A stretch of DNA of 61,451 nucleotides from a virus. The stretch lies in IMG/VR virus record IMGVR_UViG_3300032462_000005, positions 1-61,451 of that record. One strand, written 5' to 3'. The translations under genes were made by a program, and so were the position numbers. The notes beneath the pieces were generated by a model. The model was given only the letters and a program-made list of their open reading frames with translations, did not search any database and had not been told where the DNA came from. This document shows, in pieces, positions 32,714 through 42,119 of the stretch (positions within the stretch are counted from its first letter, which is position 1; each line of letters starts with the position of its first letter).

Positions 32714-34519
32714 TTAACGAGAACGCTTTTTCTTAGCCGGCGAAGGGATATGAATTTCATTCATTTCTTCTTCAGGCGAACTTCGTTTACGGCTTCGTGC
32801 CACCGCTTTTGCACGTGCCAAACTGTTATTCAGCTGGCTCGTTAGCGCTTCGTCGGCTTTGAAATCTTTGGACTCGTCTTCTTCGGACTCGTCTTCTTCG
32901 GACTCGTCTTCGGACTCGTCTTCTTCGGACTCGTCTTCTTTGGTGTCTTCAAGCTCGTCTTCGTCGATTTCTTCGTCATCGAAGTCGTCTTTGCTTTTGA
33001 GCTTGCTTTTGCCGACTTTGACATTCTCGGCAGGGGTTTCATCAAATTCATCGTCCGTCTCCTTGTTTTCCAACTTTTCCTCGTCGAATTCAGCGTCGAA
33101 TTCATCTGCGAGTTCAGCCGAAGTCTTTTTGTCACTAAGTGATTTACTTCGGTTGGGGCTGTTGGAAACACCCGCCTTAGCTGCAATCACTTTTGTCTTA
33201 GCCACAGGAGCCTGTGGTTTTGACGACATTTCATCCTCGCTGTCTTCCTCTTCCACAGGGGTAACCACCGAGGTTACTTTGCGGTTAAGTATGGTAGCTA
33301 CTGCTTCGTAATTTAGATACTCCGGGTGGCTCATCCAGCCAAACTCAAGAAGTTTTGGTACTTGGCGAAATGCCCTTGCAATCAACACGCACCTTTCCTC
33401 CATCGTTGGCTCATGCAGCAAATAGGAGTCAGAAGGATCACTTGCGTTCTCTTTCCACAAGAACACATTCTTACTTAAAACATTGTCAACTTGTTGACTG
33501 TTTAGATCAGTAAGAATTGTTCCATTCGGCCCTACGTATTTAGTGCTGACAGCTACTTCGTACTCAACCGCAGCCTTGCTGCCCCCGCCGGAATAGGAGG
33601 TGTGTTTATCTATTGTTTCCTTAGTTGGGTTATAAATAGTGAAAAACAATCCACCTTTAACGGTGTTAGTTTTTGCATCATAGATTCCAGTAGGATCACC
33701 ATACTTGTACATAATGGAGGGGTTTGCATTTTCATCCCCAGTCCAATCCGCTTTTTCAATGCAGCATAACTTTAGCATATTCCTACCGGCGGACACGGAC
33801 AATGGCACGACTACCAAAGAATCTTTCTCGTCCTCCCCCAACGGCACACCGTTTCTAGGTATGTCTTTCGTGATATCTTTCCCTTGCTGCTTATACGCAA
33901 TATGCTCGCGGACAAGATCAAGGTTTTGGCCGTTCTCGTAAACACTAGCAACAACAAAATATTGTTGTCTAAATGCCCCAAGCGCTGGCATTTTTGTGCT
34001 CATCAGACTATTCCAGCGCGGGTCATAAATACCACCATATCCAAAATCTTTTCCCTCGAACGCTTTTTTAACTGTCATGTACAGTTTTACATACGGCTCA
34101 TCCCAAAATGTAACACCCTCACATACTGAGTTTTTATTTCTAGCTATGATGTAGCTACATGGAACAAAATCCCCAGAACCTCCAAAGTGAAGAGTGTCCT
34201 TCTTTATACCTGCGTATGACGCACAATACGCCGGTTCCGAAATTGACATACCGCCAAGACCCGACATATCATATGGAGATATTCTCCCGTTTAGCAGCTT
34301 GTTACTTGGGTCTTCAGGATCCAACATCGGCCATACCCGCAACACTGTTCTGCCCCCAGTATAGGACCGTAAACCTTCAAGTCTGACATTAGTTAGATTT
34401 GAGTTAATACAGATGTTCCCGGCTGGGATACCCCGCCTACCGACGTCGTCTTTTGTCGGATCCATCTGACGAGTGATCGATGCCATAGTCCGAGGAACTA
34501 AACTTCTTTGCTTACGCAT
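32714..34519 (-). CDS. Candidate single-strand DNA-binding protein, acidic tail
   Basis: This 601-residue protein is not matched to a named family. The first 390 residues look beta-rich (PAGNICINSNLTNVRLEG, YVKLYMTVKKAF). Residues about 400-575 are a long acidic low-complexity tail with DESEEDESEE repeats, and the last 25 residues are basic (KRSSPEEEM...KKKRSR). It lies between the recombinase and polymerase genes, where phages often encode an SSB with an acidic C-terminus. That role is inference. ATG follows GAAAGG. Confidence 0.55.
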   Translation of the reverse strand: MRKQRSLVPRTMASITRQMDPTKDDVGRRGIPAGNICINSNLTNVRLEGLRSYTGGRTVLRVWPMLDPEDPSNKLLNGRISPYDMSGLGGMSISEPAYCASYAGIKKDTLHFGGSGDFVPCSYIIARNKNSVCEGVTFWDEPYVKLYMTVKKAFEGKDFGYGGIYDPRWNSLMSTKMPALGAFRQQYFVVASVYENGQNLDLVREHIAYKQQGKDITKDIPRNGVPLGEDEKDSLVVVPLSVSAGRNMLKLCCIEKADWTGDENANPSIMYKYGDPTGIYDAKTNTVKGGLFFTIYNPTKETIDKHTSYSGGGSKAAVEYEVAVSTKYVGPNGTILTDLNSQQVDNVLSKNVFLWKENASDPSDSYLLHEPTMEERCVLIARAFRQVPKLLEFGWMSHPEYLNYEAVATILNRKVTSVVTPVEEEDSEDEMSSKPQAPVAKTKVIAAKAGVSNSPNRSKSLSDKKTSAELADEFDAEFDEEKLENKETDDEFDETPAENVKVGKSKLKSKDDFDDEEIDEDELEDTKEDESEEDESEDESEEDESEEDESKDFKADEALTSQLNNSLARAKAVARSRKRSSPEEEMNEIHIPSPAKKKRSR

Positions 34520-34801
34520 TGATAATTACCTTTCAAAAAAACAACATGTGTTTGTATTTCATTGTCGATTACCGCAATCGACAAAAGTTGAAAACAAACC
34601 ACACAATCAAGCAGCTCAAAACCAGTTATCGGATGATAATCCATTAAATCCGCTAAGTAGAAAGATCTGACTTTTTCAAGATAAACTTCATCTTCTTCAT
34701 GAAGATCTTTAGGTTTAGTAGTGTACCCATGAATATTTTTTTGTGCAATATTTTTAATTGCAAAAAATATCGGAATGTTAAAAAAATATTATGTTAGGCA
34801 C
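34498..34801 (-). pseudogene. Small gene broken or frameshifted at a T7 run
   Basis: GTG at 34801, seven bases after GGAG, opens MPNIIFF and then meets TAA. Skipping one base in the run of seven T (34780-34786) restores a frame of about 100 codons with a very protein-like sequence (KDLHEEDEVYLEKVRSFY and a hydrophobic ELLDCVVCFQLLSIAVI) that ends in TAG at 34498, overlapping the next gene by 22 bases. It could be programmed slippage, a homopolymer sequencing error, or a decaying gene. Without the shift, only a 48-codon internal ATG frame is possible. Confidence 0.5.
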
Positions 34802-34854
34802 TGGCATTCTCCATAAGGCATACCCTAGTCTAACAAAATGTTTTGAGGTCTCAC
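34789..34854 (-). other. Leader micro-ORF with strong ribosome site
   Basis: AGAAAGGAG precedes GTG at 34854, which opens a nine-codon frame (MRPQNILLD) ending in TAG at 34825. Reading past TAG continues to TAA at 34789. The TAG lies just before the GGAG used by the 34801 start, so translation of this leader may control the downstream gene. It is in the same frame as the downstream gene's C-terminal part. Confidence 0.4.
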
Positions 34855-34911
34855 TGCGTTCTCCTTTCTCTGCCTTTGCGACAGAATAGCACAGTACTGA
34901 TAGGGTATAAC

Positions 34912-34965
34912 GAGCGGCTATGCCCGCCTCATCGCTTTTAATACCGTGGCTAAGCTGGGTTAGCC
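34912..34965 (-). promoter_or_regulatory. Two-hairpin leader RNA
   Basis: Between the polymerase stop and the leader micro-ORF, the minus strand can form GGCTAA/TTAGCC (34948-34965) and a bulged GAGGCGG/CCGCTC hairpin (34912-34930). An extended -10-like TGCTATTCT follows. This 170-base gap has no gene and probably acts as a structured 5' leader or processing region. Confidence 0.4.
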
Positions 34966-35020
34966 GCGTAAACCTAATTGCAACCCACCCCGGTGCTACC
35001 TACAAACATTACCTTGCTCT

Positions 35021-38000
35021 TTATATTTTATTAGCCTTGCTGTAATTTACAACACAGCTTTCCACTCCGCCTATCCCGGTGGGAAGATCTAACTCAAGCG
35101 CTTCACTTTCTTTTAGCCCTTCCCCCCAGTGTTTCATCACCTCCACTTCGATGCCTAGATAATACGGACCAGCACCAGTTGGCACGCCATCTAAACTAGA
35201 AGGATAGATAGGAACCGCATCACGCATAAACTTCGGTAGCACCCATTCACATACATGCTTAACATACCGGTAAGGAACTTCAAGAAGTACAGCATCGTGA
35301 ATCTGCAGCAGAATTTTAAACATGTCCACACCAGCACACAGCTGCTTCGCTTTATAGGTGTGAATATGGGCCAACGCACGGCTAACTGCAGAGGCAATCA
35401 TTGATTGAATTGGATAATTCATAGCCTGCCTTCCAAATTCCGCAGCTAATGCTGTATCGTTATTTGAAGCCGGGAAGCGCCGAAATCTACCATAACAATT
35501 ACACAAATAGCGGGCTGCAACTTTGCTGCCAGTTACTGGGTCAATGTATTCCCCAGTAGCACGCGCAACACATTCATAAAAAAATGGATGAAGCCTTGGA
35601 TACATGGTAAAAATTGCATCAATAAGTTTGCGGGCTTCCTCTAAGCTAATATCAATGCCCTGCTCTTTTGCCGCTATCGCAATCGCATTAGCTCCCCTAC
35701 CGTACGCGATCCCAAAAATCACAGATTTGGCCACCATTCTAAGATTTTTTTTACCTATAGCAGCTAACCCACTTTTTGTTGGAGGACAAGCTAGTTTAAA
35801 CGCATAGCATGCCACATTGCTGTGTATATCGTAGTATTCCGGGTGGGACTCAGGTAGCTGGTTTCTTAACGCATGCTTAATCATATTCTCGTCACCAGCC
35901 ATCACCGCCATGCCAAATAGTTCCGCCCCAACATAATCCGCTTCCACAAGCACATGACCAGGTGAAGCTTTTAAAATACTGCGCAAACTGTATTTATAGT
36001 TTTCCTCCCCAAGCAATCTCTTGTAGTCCGGGTCTCGCTGTTTGCTGATATTTTGCAAGTTGGGGCGAGCACTGGACCACCTTCCGGTTTCCTTGGTTTG
36101 GTAAACATGAGTACGCACTTTGCCATCGTCACAGCAAAGAGAAGCAAGCCCGTCAGAATATTCTAAATTACCCTCCTCGTTGTAGATTGATTCACCGGTG
36201 GGACCATCCTCGTCAGGCGGATGAAGTACCGTTTTAAGCACTTGGTCTAAAAAACGATAGTCTCTTAATTGATTTATTAATTTAGCTTTAGTCTCTGTAG
36301 CCGCCGACTGGGCCAGCAAAGATAAAATTAATTTGTTAGTAGAGGGGGAATGTTCATTCATTCTTCCTCCCCTTTTAATCTCACCCCATGCTTTAGGTGG
36401 TTTGCCTGTGTCAAATAATGGTTCAAGATTTAAACTGACGGCATCGGGCGGGCGTAGCCTAAGCATTTCTCCGGTTTTTTTATCTTTATGCCCATTGAGT
36501 GCGTGCCCGTAAAGTAATTCTCGAACATGCTGCGTAGACCTGAGATTGAAGGTAGGCCAGCGAATTTTTTCACGCAAGTTAATTTCTAGCGCAGCTTTAG
36601 CCTGCATAAAACTTTTAGTTAAAAAATCAATTCGTTCTTTGTCTACGGTAATACCATTACGATGTATTTCCAGCACAGCAGGAGTTGCAATTTGAGACTC
36701 CCAAAAAGCTTCCCGACAGTTATTGCCCTCGTAATCCTCGTCCAATAATACTGACAATCTGTAAAAAAGGCGCAAGGTAACATCGGCATCGTACATACCA
36801 TAAGGCAACAAGATATCGTCAGGGCATTCGCCATACCCCTCTAAATCGGAATTCGTTATCCCTTGAATCTTACAGTAAGATACTTTCCACCGCTGCAGCT
36901 CCCGATCGTATCTTGGAGCTGCCGTGTAGCGCATCGCCAAAGTTTCCAGTTTATAACTGGCTGTTTCTTCAATAGCGTGGGCCATTAACCCTGTGTCTGC
37001 CCCTCCTTCAAACTTAGTACGATACCACGCCGGCACAATTTCTTCCGCTTTAAACCCTTCGCTTTGGTACGCCTTGAACAACTTCTTATCGACATTTTCT
37101 GGTTTCATCTCGTAGTCATACAACCGGCAAGAAAAACAATCTTGGATGTTAATACCGTAATCTAACAACCACTCCAAATCTGCGTTAAAGAAATGACCAA
37201 TAACCCGTTTGCGCCTAAACTTAATTTCTTTAACTTCTTCTGCATCTTTGTATTTAAAGACACCACCAAGAAAGAAAACATTTAAAAGTTTTAGCGTTTT
37301 TTGGAGTAGCTGCCTAGGCATACCTGAAGCGAAGCCAACTGCCATTTCCCCGCCCGCCTCGTGAAACTTAATGCCAAGTGCTTTCTTTTCACACCAAGAT
37401 AGCTGCATCGTTCGCATATAAGCATTTTTATTAATTGGGTGCTTACCGTGCCATTCTGCATCAACTGCAATTACATTATCTCTTTTGTCTGTGTCGTACT
37501 CGACGCTGATAAGCTGCTGCAACAGATCCCAGTGGTTATCGACTACCCTGTGATCTATTGTTTCAGAAGAACCGGTTACAACTCCTTTTGTTAAAGCCAC
37601 GAATCGGGCTATTCCATTCTCCAGCTGCCTTCCTGCCGACTGGTCTCGAATAACTTGGCGTGGATGTACTACAGTCATAACTTGTGCTTCTTTCCAACAC
37701 TGTTCTTGGTCTCTACCTATGAACGCAGTATTGTACTTTATCTTTTCTATCCTACCTTCCATTTCGGTTACACCCGCTTTACCCCCAAGCAAAGCTTTAC
37801 TGACGTCTGCCCCTAAACAAAGAATGTATTTAGGCTGTACGATCTTTATTTCTTGATACAGCAAATGCATACAATCTTTTATCCACACCGCTTTTAAATT
37901 AACCTTCCAATCTGGAGGTCTAAATTTAACTAAATTTGTTAAATAGAATTTAGCTAAATCGAGTGCTTTTAATTTACGAAATGTTTCGATTAGCAGTTGG

Positions 38001-38500
38001 CCGTCTGCCCCCTCCATACACCTTGCCGCTTTGACTTCTTCTACCCAAGGATTACGCCCGATAATCATTACGTCGGCGGGCACTGGTCCAGTTGCAGTGG
38101 CTGCCCCCTGCAAATGACCAAGGACAAACTCTGCTTCTTTGTAATAGTGAGGTCCGATCTCGACACCTAGAGTGAAAGGCGTAATTCGTAGCGCCGACTG
38201 AACCAGTTGCATTAACTCATCGCCGTAGATTAACCGGCGTTCTTTGATTTTTTTACCCTCTGCGTTTTCTTTTGTTTCTTCTACCAGTTTAGACTCTATG
38301 TCGCCTAATGCTAAAGCATGACGAAGAAATGCAGAATTAGGCGGTAACGCAGGTAACCCAGGGGCGTCTAAAGGGTATATTGCTCCATTTTTTTGCACCG
38401 CGTATAACCGCTGTTTGTGTACTTTCTCGACAGCCACGGAGGAAATTGAAGTAACGGAAGCAATTGTATTTCCTTTTATCTTTATCTTGCGATGTACCAT
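35021..38500 (-). CDS. polA: Family A DNA polymerase fused to uracil-DNA-glycosylase-like and 3'-5' exonuclease domains
   Basis: This 1159-residue replicase has three domains. Residues about 145-290 look like a UDG-superfamily domain: VMIIGRNPWVEE (motif A position), LTNLVKFRPP, YILCLGADVSKAL and TVVHPRQV (motif B His). Residues about 330-560 are a proofreading exonuclease: VDAEW, FFNADLEWL, YDADVT. Residues about 600-1140 are the polymerase: motif A EADYVGAELFG, motif B RMVAKSVIFGIAYG, motif C QIHDAVLLEV (the usual HDE is HDA). No 5' nuclease domain. ATG at 38500 follows AAAAGG. Confidence 0.9.
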   Translation of the reverse strand: MVHRKIKIKGNTIASVTSISSVAVEKVHKQRLYAVQKNGAIYPLDAPGLPALPPNSAFLRHALALGDIESKLVEETKENAEGKKIKERRLIYGDELMQLVQSALRITPFTLGVEIGPHYYKEAEFVLGHLQGAATATGPVPADVMIIGRNPWVEEVKAARCMEGADGQLLIETFRKLKALDLAKFYLTNLVKFRPPDWKVNLKAVWIKDCMHLLYQEIKIVQPKYILCLGADVSKALLGGKAGVTEMEGRIEKIKYNTAFIGRDQEQCWKEAQVMTVVHPRQVIRDQSAGRQLENGIARFVALTKGVVTGSSETIDHRVVDNHWDLLQQLISVEYDTDKRDNVIAVDAEWHGKHPINKNAYMRTMQLSWCEKKALGIKFHEAGGEMAVGFASGMPRQLLQKTLKLLNVFFLGGVFKYKDAEEVKEIKFRRKRVIGHFFNADLEWLLDYGINIQDCFSCRLYDYEMKPENVDKKLFKAYQSEGFKAEEIVPAWYRTKFEGGADTGLMAHAIEETASYKLETLAMRYTAAPRYDRELQRWKVSYCKIQGITNSDLEGYGECPDDILLPYGMYDADVTLRLFYRLSVLLDEDYEGNNCREAFWESQIATPAVLEIHRNGITVDKERIDFLTKSFMQAKAALEINLREKIRWPTFNLRSTQHVRELLYGHALNGHKDKKTGEMLRLRPPDAVSLNLEPLFDTGKPPKAWGEIKRGGRMNEHSPSTNKLILSLLAQSAATETKAKLINQLRDYRFLDQVLKTVLHPPDEDGPTGESIYNEEGNLEYSDGLASLCCDDGKVRTHVYQTKETGRWSSARPNLQNISKQRDPDYKRLLGEENYKYSLRSILKASPGHVLVEADYVGAELFGMAVMAGDENMIKHALRNQLPESHPEYYDIHSNVACYAFKLACPPTKSGLAAIGKKNLRMVAKSVIFGIAYGRGANAIAIAAKEQGIDISLEEARKLIDAIFTMYPRLHPFFYECVARATGEYIDPVTGSKVAARYLCNCYGRFRRFPASNNDTALAAEFGRQAMNYPIQSMIASAVSRALAHIHTYKAKQLCAGVDMFKILLQIHDAVLLEVPYRYVKHVCEWVLPKFMRDAVPIYPSSLDGVPTGAGPYYLGIEVEVMKHWGEGLKESEALELDLPTGIGGVESCVVNYSKANKI

Positions 38501-38502
38501 TT

Positions 38503-39585
38503 CTACCTTTTCCTCCAAGAAATAATTACGCCCTTATCCTTTGCCTGCTTTGTAATATACTCACGAAGCATTGCTCGGTCTAAGGAACCAGGGTCAGTAC
38601 CGGTAGGAAGTTGCACGCTGCAAAATCCGGATTTTAAATGTTCGTTCAAATCTGTTTCTATCTCTTTTACTTTTAATGCGAGTTTGTCTTTAACATCCGG
38701 GTCAAAAACCAATACTCCCGCATAATCTTTAAAACGTTGCCTAAACAAAGTTTGTTGCCCTGCCGTTAAGCTAGCACCGAGAGTACATACAGCTTGCGGC
38801 CCTACACGCCAAACATCCGTTACACCTTCCACAATAATACCTACTTCGTACTGCTCTGCATTTCCCAAGTTGTAAAGAATATTTCGTTTTGGAGTTCCCG
38901 GCGCTGTGTAATACTTAGGCAAACTAGATTTTTTCCAATCTGTTTCAAAAGCAGCCCTAGCTTGCCAACCAACCATCTGCATGTCGTGATAAATGGGAAT
39001 AATTAATCGATTTCTACAAATGTACTTATCGCTTTCGTAACACCAATGCACATTGTAAAACCTACCAATCTTCTCGGGGTCAAAACCTCGACTTTCTAGA
39101 TACAGGTTGGCTTCGTGACTGGAAGGCAGTTTATCAATTCGAGTAACTTTACCCGGCCAACTTGTTCTTATTTTAGTTAAATCAACTGGTTTTCCTTCCT
39201 TTATTTGAACCTTGCGTAAATCTAGTAAGTGATGACCTACCAGCATTTGTTCTAACTTTTGATAAGTCTCCGCCTCCTTAAGCGAGAGGGGACAACCTCC
39301 GTTAAAACAGATAGCAAGATTTAATTGAGGGCGACCCCAACTATTATCTGTGCCGTATCTGTGATTTATGTAACAACGAAAGCGAGTATCGTTACAAAAA
39401 GGGCAGCATACGGCATAGTATTCACCAGAATGTGTAATCACTTCTATCGGTTTTCCCGTGATCAAATCAACACTTGATTTTCGTAATTGTTTTTCTCCGG
39501 AATGTGCAATACGCACATTACCAAAAACGGCTTTACACCTACGAAACAAAGCACGATTTAATGCGTTCTTTTCAGCATTGTCCAT
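38503..39585 (-). CDS. DNA primase (zinc finger plus TOPRIM)
   Basis: This 360-residue protein has a zinc-binding start: CCPFCNDTRFRCYINH then ICFNGGCPLS supply four cysteines of a CHC2-like finger. NRLIIPIYHDMQMVGWQAR follows, then a TOPRIM core, GIIVEGVTDVWRV (catalytic Glu) and GVLVFDPDVKDK (D-x-D). It synthesises RNA primers for lagging-strand replication with the adjacent helicase. ATG follows GAGGAG. It is placed between the helicase and polymerase genes, 23 and 2 bases away. Confidence 0.87.
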   Translation of the reverse strand: MDNAEKNALNRALFRRCKAVFGNVRIAHSGEKQLRKSSVDLITGKPIEVITHSGEYYAVCCPFCNDTRFRCYINHRYGTDNSWGRPQLNLAICFNGGCPLSLKEAETYQKLEQMLVGHHLLDLRKVQIKEGKPVDLTKIRTSWPGKVTRIDKLPSSHEANLYLESRGFDPEKIGRFYNVHWCYESDKYICRNRLIIPIYHDMQMVGWQARAAFETDWKKSSLPKYYTAPGTPKRNILYNLGNAEQYEVGIIVEGVTDVWRVGPQAVCTLGASLTAGQQTLFRQRFKDYAGVLVFDPDVKDKLALKVKEIETDLNEHLKSGFCSVQLPTGTDPGSLDRAMLREYITKQAKDKGVIISWRKR

Positions 39586-39608
39586 TGGCTCCTCGTTAAT
39601 GTTGTAAA

Positions 39609-41273
39609 TTAGTATTCATCCATGTCTATGTTTTCAGAGCCGGCTGCAACTGGCAAACTCAGTTGAGCTGGAATGTCACCATGCGAACTGACATTTCCGC
39701 CGCCACCTGCGTCTGATAAAGTAGATTTTTCTACGATTTCTCCCCGACTATCTATGTGATAATTGTCAGGTGCCGTCACCAAATTAAATTCACCGTCTAC
39801 CCGTATAATGCTGGGAATCATTCTACGGTTACGCCTGTGCTTTGTGCAGGCGATCTGTCCCATTGAATCTGCGTTCAGATTACCTATTACAAAAGAAAAA
39901 TCTAGATTGGCACCAAAGCTTTTGCTGCCTTGTGCATCAGTATGGTGCAAAACTTTCGTAGGACTAAGCATTGAATTAGCCAGACCGCTAAGCTGGTGAA
40001 AAACCCAACTGTGGCATTTAAATGGTTTGCAAAGTTCATTCCCAAGTCTGGAAACAGCAGTTGAATATGTCTTATGATCTTCGTCTTTCGAACCTGCTTT
40101 TGTTGCTAATGTTATATCCCGGTCTACCATCAACCCAAGATAATCCACGATTACACTATGCAAATAACAAGAAGAATCACGAGCCCTAAGCTCCAGTTTA
40201 ATGCGATGAACAATCTCAGCAATGCCGCCTGTGCCAGCTGTGGGAAATTCGACGTCGCTGCCAGAAAAATCTAAACACAAAGTATGCTTGTTTAACCAAG
40301 CTATAGACTTTTCTACCCTAACTTGTTCCGGCTCAAATACGCCATCGGCAATCTCTTTTGCAAATCGCTTTCGTTCGTAATCCAAAGGAGCTGTCGGATC
40401 GTTAAGCAGTGCACTCAGCCCATCCGCCCCCATTTTATCTAAACTTTGACGACTAACTCTTGCTGCGTACATTAAAGCACGGTGCAAAAGCTCAGGAGAC
40501 TTAGGTGCTTCGTAAGTAACTAAAACGGAAATACCATGCTTGCCCGTAGCCCCATTTAGCGTTTCTTCGTAGCAATGGCGTGCCGCCGTGCACCATAACA
40601 TAACAGCCAAAGTCGTTTTGCAAGTACCGTACGGAGCCATAAGCCCGTACACTTCACCCGCGGAAGTACCGCCATTAAGATACTTGTCTAAAAAACCGAT
40701 ACCTGTGGTACGAATAATTTTAGGATCGCGTTTATCCCAATTATGATCAAAAGTTAAAGCACTCTTGTTCTTAACACCCATCGTCTTCAGAATCTCCAGT
40801 TCCAACTGGGATTGCTGCAAAACAAAAGGCAAATCTTCCAACTTTACGCCTTGTTGTAAAGCTAATTGTAAATCACGAGAATGTGCCTGTAAAAGCACAC
40901 GCTTCCCTGCCTTAAAAGCAAAGTTTTCTAACTTCTTATCTTGAGCAGGCGCCCCACTAAAGACGTCTGGGTCTGCCGCATAATATAAAAAATCTTCAAG
41001 TTCTTCACGATTCTCGTCAGAAATAATTTCAGAGTCTTGCTCAAACATTGATTCTAGATCTGCCCATATTTCGGCAAAACTAGGCAAATTATTATTTTCA
41101 GTATAAAAATTTAATAACACCCGATAAAGCAGTTGATAGCTTTCTTCGGAAAAATGAGCGACAGTCAGCTTGTTTTTAAAATGCGCAAATATTGTTTCAT
41201 TCTGTATTAGAATTGCAACAAATAAACGCAGATGAGCAGCTGACAGCCGACTGTCTTGTCGGTTGGTTGGCAT
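39609..41273 (-). CDS. DnaB-like replicative helicase
   Basis: This 554-residue protein has a DnaB-type N-terminal helical domain (about 1-140, starting QDSRLSAAHLRLFVAIL) and a RecA-like motor: Walker A LMAPYGTCKTTLAV (Cys before Lys, Ala as first residue), Walker B SVIVDYLGLM, and downstream motifs DEDHKTYSTAVSRLGNELCK, HQLSG and DAQGSKSFGANLDF. It would unwind the fork for the adjacent primase and polymerase. ATG 41273 follows GAAAGG. Confidence 0.85.
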   Translation of the reverse strand: MPTNRQDSRLSAAHLRLFVAILIQNETIFAHFKNKLTVAHFSEESYQLLYRVLLNFYTENNNLPSFAEIWADLESMFEQDSEIISDENREELEDFLYYAADPDVFSGAPAQDKKLENFAFKAGKRVLLQAHSRDLQLALQQGVKLEDLPFVLQQSQLELEILKTMGVKNKSALTFDHNWDKRDPKIIRTTGIGFLDKYLNGGTSAGEVYGLMAPYGTCKTTLAVMLWCTAARHCYEETLNGATGKHGISVLVTYEAPKSPELLHRALMYAARVSRQSLDKMGADGLSALLNDPTAPLDYERKRFAKEIADGVFEPEQVRVEKSIAWLNKHTLCLDFSGSDVEFPTAGTGGIAEIVHRIKLELRARDSSCYLHSVIVDYLGLMVDRDITLATKAGSKDEDHKTYSTAVSRLGNELCKPFKCHSWVFHQLSGLANSMLSPTKVLHHTDAQGSKSFGANLDFSFVIGNLNADSMGQIACTKHRRNRRMIPSIIRVDGEFNLVTAPDNYHIDSRGEIVEKSTLSDAGGGGNVSSHGDIPAQLSLPVAAGSENIDMDEY

Positions 41274-41306
41274 GTGCATCCTTTCTAGCACAAAATTACT
41301 TTATCG

Positions 41307-42080
41307 TCACCGAGCAGCCGATACTATACCAGCCGCCGCTACACAAAAATCCGCTGGAATTATCTTCCCCAGCACCGCAGTATAAAGTTGGGGAAAAAGA
41401 GTGTAATCCATCGCCGCCAAAAATTCAAATTGTTTCGCTATTTTATTTAACTTTTTAATGTGTGGGTCTTTTTTATCGCTTTGCAGAAGACGCTCGCAGG
41501 TAGAAGTAGCAATACAATATTTAAATAACGGAGACAATTCTAGCCTATTGTCCGCCAGTGCATAGTAAACAGCCAAGCTCAACGAGTAACCATCGCCTTT
41601 TTGGTAAATTACGATAGCCGTTTTGATTCGCTGGCTCTCTGCAATGAACTGCCAGCGTAAATCATCTTCTATTTTTTGAAAACTATCAAGAACCATTTCA
41701 ATTGTTTTAGGGGCAGCTAACTGATTCAAAGTAGGTACGGTCAGTGCGCTGCCTCTCAAGATATAAAAAAGAATGCGTACATAATTTGTTGGCTTTAAAT
41801 GCTGAAGCAGCCCTAGCTTTTTATGCACAGCTTGCCATTGATTTGTAGTTTTTCTTTCTTCCAACGAATCAAATTTAGATTTCCCATCTAAACTTGAAGC
41901 AGGTTGGTAAACACTCACACTGCTACCCTGTCTAAAACGTTCCAAAACTCGTCTTTCCTGTATGTAGGTATCTTTAAAAAGCCGTACCTCTGCCGGAAGC
42001 TCGTTAAAACTATCAGCAGAAGGCCGCGAGTTTAAATTTGGGATAGGAGGGCGACTAAACTTAAAATTCTTGTTTTCCAT
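41307..42080 (-). CDS. Hypothetical replication-region protein
   Basis: This 257-residue protein is not recognised. A polar N-terminus (about 1-75, proline-rich) is followed by a helical domain with KLGLLQHLKPTNYVRILFY, RLLQSDKKDPHIKKLNKIA and a C-terminal hydrophobic stretch. It sits between the UvsW-like and DnaB-like helicase genes, so a helicase loader or accessory factor is possible but unproven. ATG follows AGAGGGGG. Confidence 0.6.
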   Translation of the reverse strand: MENKNFKFSRPPIPNLNSRPSADSFNELPAEVRLFKDTYIQERRVLERFRQGSSVSVYQPASSLDGKSKFDSLEERKTTNQWQAVHKKLGLLQHLKPTNYVRILFYILRGSALTVPTLNQLAAPKTIEMVLDSFQKIEDDLRWQFIAESQRIKTAIVIYQKGDGYSLSLAVYYALADNRLELSPLFKYCIATSTCERLLQSDKKDPHIKKLNKIAKQFEFLAAMDYTLFPQLYTAVLGKIIPADFCVAAAGIVSAAR

Positions 42081-42119
42081 GTTTTCCCCCTCTTTCTGTT
42101 AATGCGTTTGCCCGATTTT

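Noticed and set aside
32859-33311. Plus-strand poly-Ser frame
   Set aside because: It is the antisense of the acidic repeat tail of 32714..34519.
38622-38635. Palindrome AAAATCCGGATTTT inside the primase gene
   Set aside because: It is part of a coding sequence and not near a start codon, so it is probably coincidental to the four intergenic elements.
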